Assembly (NCBI GenBank): GCA_023439185.1
Contig: JAEXOR010000052.1
Location: 135,070-199,069 of the forward strand
Length of the DNA: 64,000 nt
Direction of reading: 5' to 3'
Origin: Bacillota bacterium
GTDB lineage: Bacteria; Bacillota; Desulfotomaculia; Desulfotomaculales; Desulfallaceae
Part shown: in pieces, positions 50,528-59,388 of the stretch
Numbering within the stretch: the first letter of the stretch is position 1
Layout: each line of letters begins with the position of its first letter
Notes under the pieces: model-generated
Told to the model about the DNA's origin: nothing
Databases searched by the model: none
What the model saw: the letters and a program-made list of their open reading frames with translations, nothing else
Program-made: the position numbers and the translations under genes

Positions 50528-50888
50528 CTTGATGGCGGTGGGAGCAGGAGGTTTTTTGGGGGCTGCGGGCCGCTATTTGGTGGGCCGGGCGGTGGCCGGG
50601 GTATGGCGGGGTGATTTCCCGCTGGGGACATTCGCAGTTAATATGCTGGGCAGTTTTGCCCTGGGGATTATGGTTGCTCACCCATATTTTGCCGGTCACC
50701 TGCTGAACGGTGGAGTGCGGTCTGCCATTGGAATTGGTTTTTTGGGCTCCTTTACCACTTTCTCCACTTTGATGTATGAGGGTTTTATGCTGGCGGACCG
50801 TAAAAAGCCGGGACTGGGCGCCTTTTATGTTTTAAGCAGCGTGGTGACCGGTTTGTTACTGGCCTGGGCGGGTTTATACCTTTTCTAA
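50520..50888 (+). CDS. crcB: Fluoride channel subunit CrcB/FluC (2)
   Basis: 122 residues, four membrane spans. GGFLGAAGRYLVGR, PLGTFAVNMLGSFALG and GFLGSFTTFSTLMYEG are the conserved pore parts. Start ATG 50520 lies inside the end of the first crcB. I see no fluoride riboswitch upstream of the pair. Confidence 0.92.
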   Translation: MIDLMAVGAGGFLGAAGRYLVGRAVAGVWRGDFPLGTFAVNMLGSFALGIMVAHPYFAGHLLNGGVRSAIGIGFLGSFTTFSTLMYEGFMLADRKKPGLGAFYVLSSVVTGLLLAWAGLYLF

Positions 50889-50897
50889 AAGAATAAA

Positions 50898-50918
50898 ACC
50901 CCCCTTGGGCGGGGGGCA
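50898..50918. terminator. Terminator between crcB and the UspA-like gene
   Basis: AACCCCCC pairs with GGGGGG around TTGGGC. The T-rich flank is on the minus-strand side, so it mainly serves the UspA-like gene. Confidence 0.6.
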
Positions 50919-50932
50919 ACAATCATATGTCC

Positions 50933-51373
50933 TTATATCAGGCAGACTGTGCCGATTGGAATATCCAGCGGCTTGCTCCAGAAGCTCAGCCAACTGCGGC
51001 TATCCGGATGGCAATACCTGGAGTATCCGGTGATAAAGATTTTGTCATAACTGTTTGCTTCGCTGAATCGTTTAATTTCGGCATCCTGATCCCCGTAGGT
51101 GGTAAACAGTTCAGTGTCAAGGTGTGCTTCATTGAGCACAGGCATGATGTTGTCATTGAGCACCCGTTCCATTAACTGCCGGGCCCGAATTTTATATTCA
51201 AATTCAGGCATCCAGAAGCACAGGCCCGGGATGTTTGGGTACAACTGCGTGCATGACGGGTTGACATAAAGGATCTCAACCTGCGCATCGTCCTGCTTAG
51301 CCAGCCAAGTTGCCTTTCTGACCGCTTCCAACGAATAATCCGAGCCGTTTACGACCAAAAGCATTTTGGCCAT
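50933..51373 (-). CDS. Universal stress protein (UspA-like)
   Basis: About 146 residues. KMLLVVNGSDYSLEAVRKATWLAKQDDAQVEILYV is the UspA N-terminus. The C-terminal ATP loop (G-x2-G-x9-G-S/T) is only partly kept: FITGYSRYCHPDSRSWLSFWSKPLDIPIGTVCLI. Nucleotide binding is therefore uncertain. AGAGGTGA lies 6 nt before the ATG at 51373; an upstream GTG is too close to it. Confidence 0.8.
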   Translation of the reverse strand: MAKMLLVVNGSDYSLEAVRKATWLAKQDDAQVEILYVNPSCTQLYPNIPGLCFWMPEFEYKIRARQLMERVLNDNIMPVLNEAHLDTELFTTYGDQDAEIKRFSEANSYDKIFITGYSRYCHPDSRSWLSFWSKPLDIPIGTVCLI

Positions 51374-51636
51374 TTGAATCACCTCTTGTGTTCTACTTTA
51401 TCTTTAAATTATACCCGCAATCTCTTTAAAGCAATTAATTACGGCCGTTTTGACTTTTTTGCCCCTTTAAGGGCTGTTTCCAAATGTCGAAATTTTCACT
51501 TGGGTGCTCTGCCGCGGTCCGGTAGTTTGGGGGCGCTTAAATTACCGTTTATTCCGTTTGCGCAAGTAATAACTAGCGGGAGGAAAACCTCCGCCGGCGG
51601 GGAAAGATATGGTTATAGGGTTTGGAGGTATCTGGT

Positions 51637-52347
51637 ATGCCGGTTAAACTGTCTGCGCGGCTGGCGTGTGCGGCACGCCATGTGCCCGCCGGTTCCGTGG
51701 TGGCGGACATTGGCGCGGACCACGCGTATTTGCCTGTTTACCTGCTGGAAAACGGAATTGCCGGCCGGGTGGTGGCCGGCGAGGTGAGCGGCGGGCCTTA
51801 CGGTATTGCAGCCGGTGCGGTGCGCGCGGCGGGACTGGAGGACCGGATTGAAGTCCGTTTGGGCGACGGTCTGCAGGTCATCTCGCCGGGTGAGGTTAAT
51901 GTGGTGGTGCTGGCGGGTATGGGCGGCAGGACCATCTGCGAGATTCTGGACTCGGGCCGGGCGGTTTTAGACGGGCTGGAAAGATTAATCCTGCAGCCCA
52001 TGCGGGATATTCCCATGGTGCGGCGGTGGCTGGCGGACAACAACTGGCGGATCATTGATGAGGAAATGGTTTACGAGGACAGCCATTATTATGTGATTAT
52101 AGTGGCCGGACCGGGCCGGGAAAAGATAACGGACAGCGCCCTTGAACTGGGCCCCTGCCTGCTGGAAAACCGTTCGCCGGTGTTTCACCGGTTTTTACTC
52201 AAGAAAAGAGCCGATATCGCGGCTGTGTTAAACGAGTTACAGACAGCCCGGGGAACACGGGCGCAGGAAAAGATCTCCCGGCTGCGGCGGGAGGCTGAAC
52301 AAATAGAGGAGGTGCTTGACCATTGGCCGTCAGGGCAAAAGATATAG
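51637..52347 (+). CDS. trmK: tRNA (adenine(22)-N1)-methyltransferase TrmK
   Basis: About 236 residues. The Rossmann SAM motif VVADIGADHAYLPVYL and the family motif VVVLAGMGGRTICEIL with LILQPM identify TrmK. The C-terminal coiled region (FLLKKRADIAAVLNELQTARGTRAQEKISRLRREAEQIEEVL) is typical. GGAGG (51625-51629) precedes ATG 51637. It commonly follows rpoD directly; here rpoD is 18 kb away. The end overlaps nif3. Confidence 0.93.
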   Translation: MPVKLSARLACAARHVPAGSVVADIGADHAYLPVYLLENGIAGRVVAGEVSGGPYGIAAGAVRAAGLEDRIEVRLGDGLQVISPGEVNVVVLAGMGGRTICEILDSGRAVLDGLERLILQPMRDIPMVRRWLADNNWRIIDEEMVYEDSHYYVIIVAGPGREKITDSALELGPCLLENRSPVFHRFLLKKRADIAAVLNELQTARGTRAQEKISRLRREAEQIEEVLDHWPSGQKI

Positions 52348-53435
52348 TGGCTGTGATGGAGCAGTTGGCGCCGCCGGGTTTGGCGGAGGAATGGGATAAT
52401 AGCGGCTGGCAGGTGGGCGATCCCGTAGCAGATGTATCAAAGGTGCTTCTGGCGCTGGACGTAACGCCGGAGGTGGTGGAAGAGGCTGTGGAACGCGGCG
52501 CGCAGTTAATCATCAGCCATCATCCTGTGCTCCTGAAAGGCATTAAATCGGTCCGCCGCGATAACCTGCCGGGCGGCCTGGTATACCGGCTGATTGAAGC
52601 GGGGATTGGAGTCTACGCCGCCCACACCAACCTGGACAGCGCCCGGGATGGCGTGAACGAGGTGCTGGCCCGTCTGCTGGGCCTGCGGGAACCGGAGGTG
52701 CTGCACCCGGCAGGCTATGAGAAATTGGTCAAGCTGGTGGTTTTTGTCCCGGAAGAACACGCCGGCGCGCTGCGTGAGACCTTGGGCAAGGCGGGAGCGG
52801 GTTGGATCGGCAAATACAGTGACTGTACCTTTAGTTCGCGGGGCGTGGGGACTTTTCGGCCCCGGGATGGCGCCAATCCCCATATCGGCACAGTTGGTAA
52901 GCTGGAACAGGTGGCTGAGGTGCGGATAGAGACCATTGTCAGGGAAAATGAGCTAAAACCTGTGCTGGACGCCATGCTGGCAGTTCATCCCTATGAAGAA
53001 GCGGCCTATGATCTGTACCCGTTGGAAAACGCCGGCGCCGCGCCGGTCGGGCTGGGCCGGATTGGTCCTTTGGAACAGCCTGTTTCGCTGGCCGATCTTG
53101 CCGCCAGGGTCAAAGGTGTTCTGCAGGCGGGAAGCGTGCGCTACGGCGGTCAACCGGACGCTTTGATCACCAGGGCGGCGGTATGCGGCGGTTCAGGGGG
53201 CGATTTGTGGCCCTTGGCCCGGCGCAGGGGAGCGGAGGTGCTGATCACCGGTGACGTGCGTTACCACACCGCCCGGGATATGCTGGCGGCCGGGATGAAT
53301 TTTGTGGACGCCGGGCATTTCGCCACCGAGCAAGTGGTTCTGCCCCGGTTGCGGGATAACCTGGTGGCGGCCGGTATGACCGTAGATGTGCTGGTTTCGG
53401 GGGTGGAGCGGGAACCCTGGTTCACGATTTTGTGA
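52323..53435 (+). CDS. Nif3-like dinuclear metal center protein (YqfO)
   Basis: 370 residues. The N- and C-terminal Nif3 parts carry metal ligands: ISHHPVLLKG (HH), HTNLD and the C-terminal VDAGHFATEQVV. The middle, about residues 130-240, is the PII/CutA1-like insertion found in the long Firmicute form. The biochemical role is debated (GTP cyclohydrolase-like fold). It starts at TTG 52323, 25 nt inside trmK. Confidence 0.93.
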   Translation: MAVRAKDIVAVMEQLAPPGLAEEWDNSGWQVGDPVADVSKVLLALDVTPEVVEEAVERGAQLIISHHPVLLKGIKSVRRDNLPGGLVYRLIEAGIGVYAAHTNLDSARDGVNEVLARLLGLREPEVLHPAGYEKLVKLVVFVPEEHAGALRETLGKAGAGWIGKYSDCTFSSRGVGTFRPRDGANPHIGTVGKLEQVAEVRIETIVRENELKPVLDAMLAVHPYEEAAYDLYPLENAGAAPVGLGRIGPLEQPVSLADLAARVKGVLQAGSVRYGGQPDALITRAAVCGGSGGDLWPLARRRGAEVLITGDVRYHTARDMLAAGMNFVDAGHFATEQVVLPRLRDNLVAAGMTVDVLVSGVEREPWFTIL

Positions 53436-53534
53436 TCAGTATCACAGCAAAACAAATAAAACAGTCATAGCGTGCCCGGGTAGTTGGTTATATAATACTT
53501 TAAAACCAGAAATGCTTAACGGAGGTGCATAGGG

Positions 53535-54566
53535 ATGAAAAAGCTGTCCGGTAAATGTATGACCACTGCCATGGGTATTTTACCGCACACCAGAATCGAA
53601 GACGCCATGCCTTTGTCTTTATCGGTGGATATACCCTTTTGGCCCCAGTTGCCCCGTTACAGTATCTATGAGGATATGTATGTGCAGGTAAGTGAGAATT
53701 TCCCCGGTATCAGGCTGGATGAAGACAAAAAAAAGCTGTGGCTGGACACCGGGTCGTTTTATGAAGAACTGGCCGATTACGCGGTGCGCAGCGAAAACGT
53801 CGCGACCTTCGAGCTGTCGGAGAAATATTCGGCTGCCTTTGACGCATTCTTAGGTCAGGATTTGGGCCGGTTTGAGCTTATCCGGGGACAGAATATCGGT
53901 CCCTTGAGCTTTGGGCTGAAAATCACCGACGAAAACATGAAGCCCATCATCTATAACGATGAAATCCGGGCCTTTATGTTTGATTTTATCGCCCGCAAGA
54001 TTAACGCTCAGTACCGCCAGTTATTAAAGGCGCACCCGAACGCCTTTGTCTGGATCGACGAGCCCGGGCTGGAAATTCTCTTTGGTTCATTTACCGGTTA
54101 TTCCAGCGGCGTGGCCAAAAAAGACTTCAAGGCGTTTCTTGATTTGCTGGAGGGACCCCGGGGGGTGCACCTGTGCGGCAACCCGGATTGGTCGTTCCTG
54201 CTTAGCGGACTGGACCTGGATATTTTATCGGTGGATATTTACGGCAACGGACATATTTTTACCCGCTATACCGATGAGATAAAAGCCTTTTTGGAACGGG
54301 GCGCCATTTTATCCTGGGGCATTGTGCCCACCTTGACCGAGGAACTGGATGAGGAAAATCCGGATCGGCTGACAGCCAGACTTGAAGAATACTGGAATTA
54401 CCTGGCGGGCCGGGGCATACCGATGGAGATGATCCTGGACCGGGCCTGGATTGCGCCGGCCAGGTGTTGTTTGGTTAACGCCGACGGCACCGCCACGGTC
54501 GAGCGGGCTTATCAGGCAGTGCGTTTAATCTCCCGCCGGTTGAGGGAAAAATACCGTCTCGGGTAA
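53535..54566 (+). CDS. UROD/MetE-like methyltransferase barrel protein
   Basis: 343 residues. It resembles the C-terminal barrel of cobalamin-independent methionine synthase and methylcobamide:CoM-type methyltransferases. The likely zinc ligands are His and Cys in GVHLCGNPDW (HxC), an acidic residue in FVWIDEPGLEILFG, and Cys in APARCCLV. The N-terminal MTTAMGILPHTRIEDAMPLSLSVDIPFWPQLPR also fits. It stands alone, without a corrinoid protein in the window, so the methyl donor and acceptor are unknown. Confidence 0.8.
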   Translation: MKKLSGKCMTTAMGILPHTRIEDAMPLSLSVDIPFWPQLPRYSIYEDMYVQVSENFPGIRLDEDKKKLWLDTGSFYEELADYAVRSENVATFELSEKYSAAFDAFLGQDLGRFELIRGQNIGPLSFGLKITDENMKPIIYNDEIRAFMFDFIARKINAQYRQLLKAHPNAFVWIDEPGLEILFGSFTGYSSGVAKKDFKAFLDLLEGPRGVHLCGNPDWSFLLSGLDLDILSVDIYGNGHIFTRYTDEIKAFLERGAILSWGIVPTLTEELDEENPDRLTARLEEYWNYLAGRGIPMEMILDRAWIAPARCCLVNADGTATVERAYQAVRLISRRLREKYRLG

Positions 54567-54634
54567 CAGGATTATCAGATCCAATGGCGTAAATATTGAT
54601 CAGGAAGCAACGTAGCCGAGTGGGAGGGGTTTTC

Positions 54635-54964
54635 ATGACCAATGAAAAACTGCGGTTAAGCGCCAAGGAAGAATATTTGCTTGAGGAATTGAGTAATGTC
54701 AATGTGCAATTGATTGCCCTGGGGCAAAGCTTAATGGCGTTGGGGCATAATTTAAAAGAGAACCCGGCCCAGATACTGATTACGGGATGTGATATCGACA
54801 ATCCGAATGCCAAGTGTTCTTTTTCCATGGATTTTTCGGAACTTCAGGATTGCCCGAATATTATTCTCAGGCTTTTGCGCTCCTACCACCAAATTCAAAA
54901 CAGCCTAAAGGAAGTGCAGCTTCAATTGGAGCGGTATGAAGACGATCAGGATGATTCGGAATAG
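54635..54964 (+). CDS. Hypothetical coiled protein
   Basis: About 109 residues and not recognised. The protein is helical (LSAKEEYLLEELSNVNVQLIALGQSLMALGHNLKENP), with a short strand part holding two cysteines (ITGCDIDNPNAKCSFSMDF). A second coiled helix follows (RLLRSYHQIQNSLKEVQLQLERYEDD) with an acidic tail. GGGAGGGG stands before ATG 54635; an earlier in-frame codon at 54596 lacks a site. Confidence 0.65.
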   Translation: MTNEKLRLSAKEEYLLEELSNVNVQLIALGQSLMALGHNLKENPAQILITGCDIDNPNAKCSFSMDFSELQDCPNIILRLLRSYHQIQNSLKEVQLQLERYEDDQDDSE

Positions 54965-54987
54965 GTTGGTTTTATATAAAATAAGAC

Positions 54988-55629
54988 ATGGTGAATAAGA
55001 TGAAAGAGCTAAAAAAGCCGGCTAATCAACCGCAGGAGTGCATTCCCAATATTATGGGTTTGGAAAACCTGCTGGTTACCGCCGTTTTGCTGCCGCTGGT
55101 GGAAGTGGACGGGGCTACCGAGATTTTGTTCGAAGTGCGTTCCAAACTACTGAAGCGACAGCCGGGTGAAATTTGCTTTCCCGGCGGGCGGGTTGAAAGG
55201 CACGAGTTAAATAGCCCCGCCAGCGCCGCGGTCCGGGAGACCGCAGAGGAACTGGGCCTGCAATGCGACGATATTAAAATTTTAACGCCCTTGGGTTTTA
55301 CGTTCACGCCCATGGGTACGATTACTTATCCCTTCGTGGGTCATATAACTGCCCCGGAACGAATCAAGCCTAACCGGGGAGAAGTGGAAAGCACGTTTAC
55401 CGTGCCCCTTTCTTTTTTGACCTCCTACCCGCCCCAAACCAGCATGATGGATGTGGCCACCCGTTTGAACGAGGACTTCCCGCTGCACCGCGTTCCCGAG
55501 GTATACCGGGGGGGATGGCATAAACGGTGGTCTTTCCCCACTTACGTTTATGAATACGGTGAACATTTCATCTGGGGCATGACGGCAATTATCCTGCATC
55601 ACTTTCTGGAACAGTACAATAATGAATGA
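54988..55629 (+). CDS. Nudix hydrolase, CoA pyrophosphatase type
   Basis: 213 residues. The Nudix box is GGRVERHELNSPASAAVRETAEELGL (G-x5-E-x7-RE-x2-EE-x-G), preceded by EICFP as in the NudL/YeaB group that cleaves CoA to phosphopantetheine and 3',5'-ADP. The start is ATG 54988 or ATG 55000; neither has a clear ribosome binding site. A strong terminator follows. Confidence 0.85.
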   Translation: MVNKMKELKKPANQPQECIPNIMGLENLLVTAVLLPLVEVDGATEILFEVRSKLLKRQPGEICFPGGRVERHELNSPASAAVRETAEELGLQCDDIKILTPLGFTFTPMGTITYPFVGHITAPERIKPNRGEVESTFTVPLSFLTSYPPQTSMMDVATRLNEDFPLHRVPEVYRGGWHKRWSFPTYVYEYGEHFIWGMTAIILHHFLEQYNNE

Positions 55630-55664
55630 TCACCATAAGAATTGCAATATATCTTAAATGCCGG

Positions 55665-55703
55665 GGAGACGCTTTTCGGTTGCCGAAGAGCGTCTCCTTT
55701 TTT
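55665..55703 (+). terminator. Terminator after the Nudix gene
   Basis: GGAGACGCTTTTCGG (55665-55679) pairs with CCGAAGAGCGTCTCC (55683-55697) around TTG, followed by six T. Confidence 0.85.
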
Positions 55704-55717
55704 GGGGATCAGGGATA

Positions 55718-57340
55718 TTATTTCACGATATCGACTTTATCGTAATAGGTAAAACCCAGCATTGATTTAACCATGCCTTTCACGTAAGGCTTGATCAGGG
55801 TGTTTTCGGTATAGTACAGAATGGGGATCATAATCACGTCTTCCATGATCATCTTCTCAGCTTCATGCAGGGTGGCCATCCGTTCGCTTTCATCGGCGGC
55901 CAGCCGGGCCCTGTCGATTAACCGGTCAAAATCTTTGCTGCTCCACCGGGCGTCGTTGTTGCCGTTGCCGGTGGTGAACAGGTCAAGGAACGTCATGGGG
56001 TCGTTGTAATCACCCAGCCAGTCGTGCCTGGCGATCTGGAAGTCGCCGCTATGCCGGGTGTCTATAAATACCTTCCATTCCTGGTTTTGCACGGCGACAT
56101 TGACGCCCAGGTTTTGCTTCCACATTTCCTGGACTGCTTCAGCGATGATTCGGTGTTCATCACTGTCGTTGAACAGCAGGGTTATAGGAGGCATCCCTGC
56201 GCCGTCAGGATAGCCTGCTTCGGATAACAGGCGCCTGGCCTGTTCAGGTTGAGCCGTGGGCGGGAAGTAATCCCCACCCACGGCGCGAAAATCCTTGCCG
56301 GCGGCGGTATCGGGCACTCCGGGGGGCACAAAGGCGGTGGCCGGAACCCCGGATTTCCTCACTTTATTTGTGATATCCTCCCGATCGACGGCCAGGGCGA
56401 ACGCTTCACGTACCTTGGGGTTGTCAAAGGGTGGTTTGGCAACGTTAAAGCAATAATAATATGTGCCCAGTTGGGTAATCATCTGCAATTCACCGGTTTG
56501 TTTCATGCCGTCAATTTCGCTGAAGGGCACCGAGTCAATAACATCAATTTCGCCGGCTTCATAGCCTGCCAGCATGGTGCCGGCTTCGGCGATAAATGTT
56601 TTGACCACGGCATCCAGTTTTACCCGCCCGCGATCCCAGTAATGTTCATTGGGCACCAGTTTCATCCGGTCCTTGCTTCGCCATTCCGCCAGTTTGAAGG
56701 GGCCGTTGCCGATATGCGTCGCGGGGTCAAGCGCCCATTGTTCTCCATTGGCTTCAACGATATCCCGCCGCACCGGGAAGAGGGTGGGGAAAGCGGTCAG
56801 GGATAAGAAATAGGGGGTGGGTGCGTTAAGCTCAACCTCCAGGGTATGCTCGTCAACCACTCGGATACCCAGATCTTCGGCGTTGGCCGCGCCTTCATTG
56901 TACTCCATGGCGTTTTTAATATAAAAAAGCTGGTATGCATACTCGGCAGCGGTATCGGGGCGCAGTGTCCGTTTCCAGGCGTAGTCGAAATCATAAGCCG
57001 TAACCGGTTGGCCGTCGGACCATCTGGCGTCCTGCCGCAGGTGGAAGGTATACAGGGTTTGCTCCTCGTTTACAGCCCAGGATTCGGCCACTCCTGCCGT
57101 CGGCAGGTCATTTTCGTCCAGTGTGGTCAAGCCTTCAAAACAGGCAATAACGATATTTCCGCCGTCGACAGTGGTGGTTAAGGCGGGGTCAATGGAATCC
57201 GGTTCTTCTCCGTGGTTGTGCCGCAGTATTTTTTCACCGTTTTCGCCGGCGGTATTATTGTTCACGCCTCCGCCGCATCCGGTCGCCAATATCGCCGCCA
57301 GGACCGATGCCATCAGAATTAAGAGTATCTTTTTGCTCAA
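55718..57340 (-). CDS. oppA: Oligopeptide ABC transporter substrate-binding lipoprotein
   Basis: 540 residues. The signal peptide SKKILLILMASVLAAILATGC ends in a lipobox Cys, and the mature SBP family 5 domain follows (DPALTTTVDGGNIVIACFEGLTTLDEN, PVTAYDFDYAWKRTL, HIGNGPFKLAEW, REAFALAVDREDI). It delivers peptides to the OppBC channel. GGAGGAGG stands 8 nt before TTG 57340; the frame extends 7 codons further without a site. It is the last gene of a minus-strand operon oppB-C-D-F-A. Confidence 0.92.
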   Translation of the reverse strand: MSKKILLILMASVLAAILATGCGGGVNNNTAGENGEKILRHNHGEEPDSIDPALTTTVDGGNIVIACFEGLTTLDENDLPTAGVAESWAVNEEQTLYTFHLRQDARWSDGQPVTAYDFDYAWKRTLRPDTAAEYAYQLFYIKNAMEYNEGAANAEDLGIRVVDEHTLEVELNAPTPYFLSLTAFPTLFPVRRDIVEANGEQWALDPATHIGNGPFKLAEWRSKDRMKLVPNEHYWDRGRVKLDAVVKTFIAEAGTMLAGYEAGEIDVIDSVPFSEIDGMKQTGELQMITQLGTYYYCFNVAKPPFDNPKVREAFALAVDREDITNKVRKSGVPATAFVPPGVPDTAAGKDFRAVGGDYFPPTAQPEQARRLLSEAGYPDGAGMPPITLLFNDSDEHRIIAEAVQEMWKQNLGVNVAVQNQEWKVFIDTRHSGDFQIARHDWLGDYNDPMTFLDLFTTGNGNNDARWSSKDFDRLIDRARLAADESERMATLHEAEKMIMEDVIMIPILYYTENTLIKPYVKGMVKSMLGFTYYDKVDIVK

Positions 57341-57438
57341 ATTTATGCCTCCTCCTCGCATTCCCAGTTGTCAACAGTAATCTTTTCGGTTTTACCGGTG
57401 GTTTTCTTTATCCGCCTCCCTGCTAATTTATCATTGCT

Positions 57439-58353
57439 TCAGATACCCAGGTGACAGGCTGCCAGGTGATCCCGGCCAACCCGCATTAGTTCCGGTTCCG
57501 ACCGGCTGCAAATATCAAGGGCATTTGGGCAGCGGGTTCTGAACCGGCAGCCGTCGGGCGGGTTGATGGAACCCGGCGCCGGGTCCGTACCGGGAGCCGC
57601 GCCGGCGGAAAGCAGCGCCCTGGTATAAGGGTGCGTGGGTTTCCGGAACAGTTCGCCGCTCTCGGCAATCTCCACCAGTTTGCCCAGGTACATAACCCCG
57701 ATGCGGTTGGAAATGTGTTTAACCATGGGCAAATTATGGGCGATAAACAGGTAAGTCAGCCCCATTTCCTGTTGCAGATCTTCCAGCAGGTTGACCACCT
57801 GGGCCTGGATGGAAACGTCCAGAGCCGAAATGGGCTCGTCGCAGACGATAAAGTCCGGATTAACGGCCAGTGCCCGGGCAATACCGATGCGCTGTCTCTG
57901 GCCGCCGCTGAATTCATGGGGGTAACGGTTAATGTGATCCGGGCTTAAACCCACCTTGCGCAGCAATTCCGCTGTCCGTTCCCTCTTTTTTTGCCCCCGG
58001 GCCAGACGGTGAATCTCCAGGGGCTCGCTGATGATATCGCCCACAGTCAAACGGGCGTTCAGGGAAGCGTAAGGGTCCTGAAAGATGATTTGCATCTTCT
58101 TGCGCAGGGGGAGCATTTCTTTTTCTTTCAGGTTGGTGATATCCCGTCCGTCAAAAATAATGCTCCCGGCGGTAGGTTCGTACAGTTTGATTATAGTCCT
58201 GCCCGTGGTGGTTTTGCCGCAGCCGCTTTCACCCACCAGCCCCAGGGTTTCACCCCGGCGAATATGGAAACTCACGCCGTCAACCGCCCGCACGACGGCC
58301 CGGCGTCCCCAAAATCCCCCGGTAAGCTCAAAATGCTTAACCAGGCCTTCCAC
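57439..58353 (-). CDS. oppF: Oligopeptide ABC transporter ATP-binding protein OppF
   Basis: At least 305 residues. Walker A GESGCGKTT, signature SGGQRQRIGIARAL, Walker B FIVCDEPISALD, and the C-terminal Cys-rich oligopeptide/dipeptide domain CRFRTRCPNALDIC. The start is unclear. The conserved first strand (ILLKVEGLVKHF) is encoded upstream of GTG 58353, where no ATG, GTG or TTG occurs before the oppD stop. An ATA at 58365 lies 5 nt after GAGG and would give MLLKVEG. The open frame runs to TTG 58485, inside oppD. Confidence 0.9.
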   Translation of the reverse strand: MEGLVKHFELTGGFWGRRAVVRAVDGVSFHIRRGETLGLVGESGCGKTTTGRTIIKLYEPTAGSIIFDGRDITNLKEKEMLPLRKKMQIIFQDPYASLNARLTVGDIISEPLEIHRLARGQKKRERTAELLRKVGLSPDHINRYPHEFSGGQRQRIGIARALAVNPDFIVCDEPISALDVSIQAQVVNLLEDLQQEMGLTYLFIAHNLPMVKHISNRIGVMYLGKLVEIAESGELFRKPTHPYTRALLSAGAAPGTDPAPGSINPPDGCRFRTRCPNALDICSRSEPELMRVGRDHLAACHLGI

Positions 58354-58382
58354 TTTTAATAATATCTGGTCCTCGACCGTCT

Positions 58383-59378
58383 TTAGCGCCCCCCTTCCGT
58401 CCGGGGGGCGTCGGGATGCAGCAGCCAGCAGGCGGCCCGGTGCTGTTCCCCGGCTTGAAACAGCGGAGGCCGGGTTTCTGTGCAAATTAGCATGGCGTGT
58501 CTACACCGGGGGTAAAAAGGGCATCCGGCAGGGATGTTCAGTAAATCCGGTGGTTCTCCTTCCATGGGAGTCAGCCGTTCTTCCAGCTCCGTATCCATTC
58601 GGGGTATGGATTGCAGCAGCCCCCGGGTATAAGGATGCGCGGGACTGTAAAATATGTCCCCGGCGGTTCCTTCTTCCGCCACGCTGCCGGCGTACATAAC
58701 GATGATTCGGTCGCAAAACCGGGCCGCCATGCCCAGGTCGTGCGTGATCAGAATAATGGAGGTGTTGTTTTTCTCCTTCTGTTCTTTGAGCAGGGCCATA
58801 ATTTGCACTTTAATTGGCGCATCCAAAGCGGCAGTCGGCTCGTCGGCTATGAGCAGCCTGGGCTCGCAGCACAGCGCCATGGCGATCATTACCCTTTGGC
58901 GCATGCCGCCGCTGAATTGGTGCGGGTACTGACCGAACCTCTTTTCCGGCTCGGGAATGCCCGCCAGGGATAGCATTTTCAGCGCCTTTTTTCTTGCTTC
59001 CCCGCGGGTTAGCTTTTGGTGTCGCATAAGTGGTTCCGTAATCTGGTTGCCCACGGTATATACAGGGTTTAAAGAAGTAGCCGGATCTTGAAAAATTAGG
59101 CTTATTTCGTTACCTCTGACAGACTGCATTTTTTTTTCATTTAAATTGGTCAGTTCGGTTCCGGCGAAGCGAATTGAACCGCTGATAATTTTACCCGGAT
59201 CAGGCAGCAGGTTCATAATTGAAAGGGCGGTGACGCTTTTACCGCCGCCGGACTCGCCCATAATACCGATTGCCTCGCCTGCTCCGACGGTAAAGCTGAT
59301 ATTTCTGACGGCTTTAACTTCCCCGGCGGGAGTAAAGAATGACGTGCTTAAGTTTTTGACGGTCAGGATATCGTTCAT
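58383..59378 (-). CDS. oppD: Oligopeptide ABC transporter ATP-binding protein OppD
   Basis: 331 residues. Walker A GESGGGKSVTAL, Q-loop IFQDPATSLNPV, signature FSGGMRQRVMIAMAL, Walker B LLIADEPTAALD, and C-terminal CPFYPRCRHAMLIC. AAGGAGCCGCCG precedes the ATG at 59378. A much longer open frame upstream is the antisense-like shadow of oppC and is not used. Confidence 0.93.
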   Translation of the reverse strand: MNDILTVKNLSTSFFTPAGEVKAVRNISFTVGAGEAIGIMGESGGGKSVTALSIMNLLPDPGKIISGSIRFAGTELTNLNEKKMQSVRGNEISLIFQDPATSLNPVYTVGNQITEPLMRHQKLTRGEARKKALKMLSLAGIPEPEKRFGQYPHQFSGGMRQRVMIAMALCCEPRLLIADEPTAALDAPIKVQIMALLKEQKEKNNTSIILITHDLGMAARFCDRIIVMYAGSVAEEGTAGDIFYSPAHPYTRGLLQSIPRMDTELEERLTPMEGEPPDLLNIPAGCPFYPRCRHAMLICTETRPPLFQAGEQHRAACWLLHPDAPRTEGGR

Positions 59379-59388
59379 CGGCGGCTCC

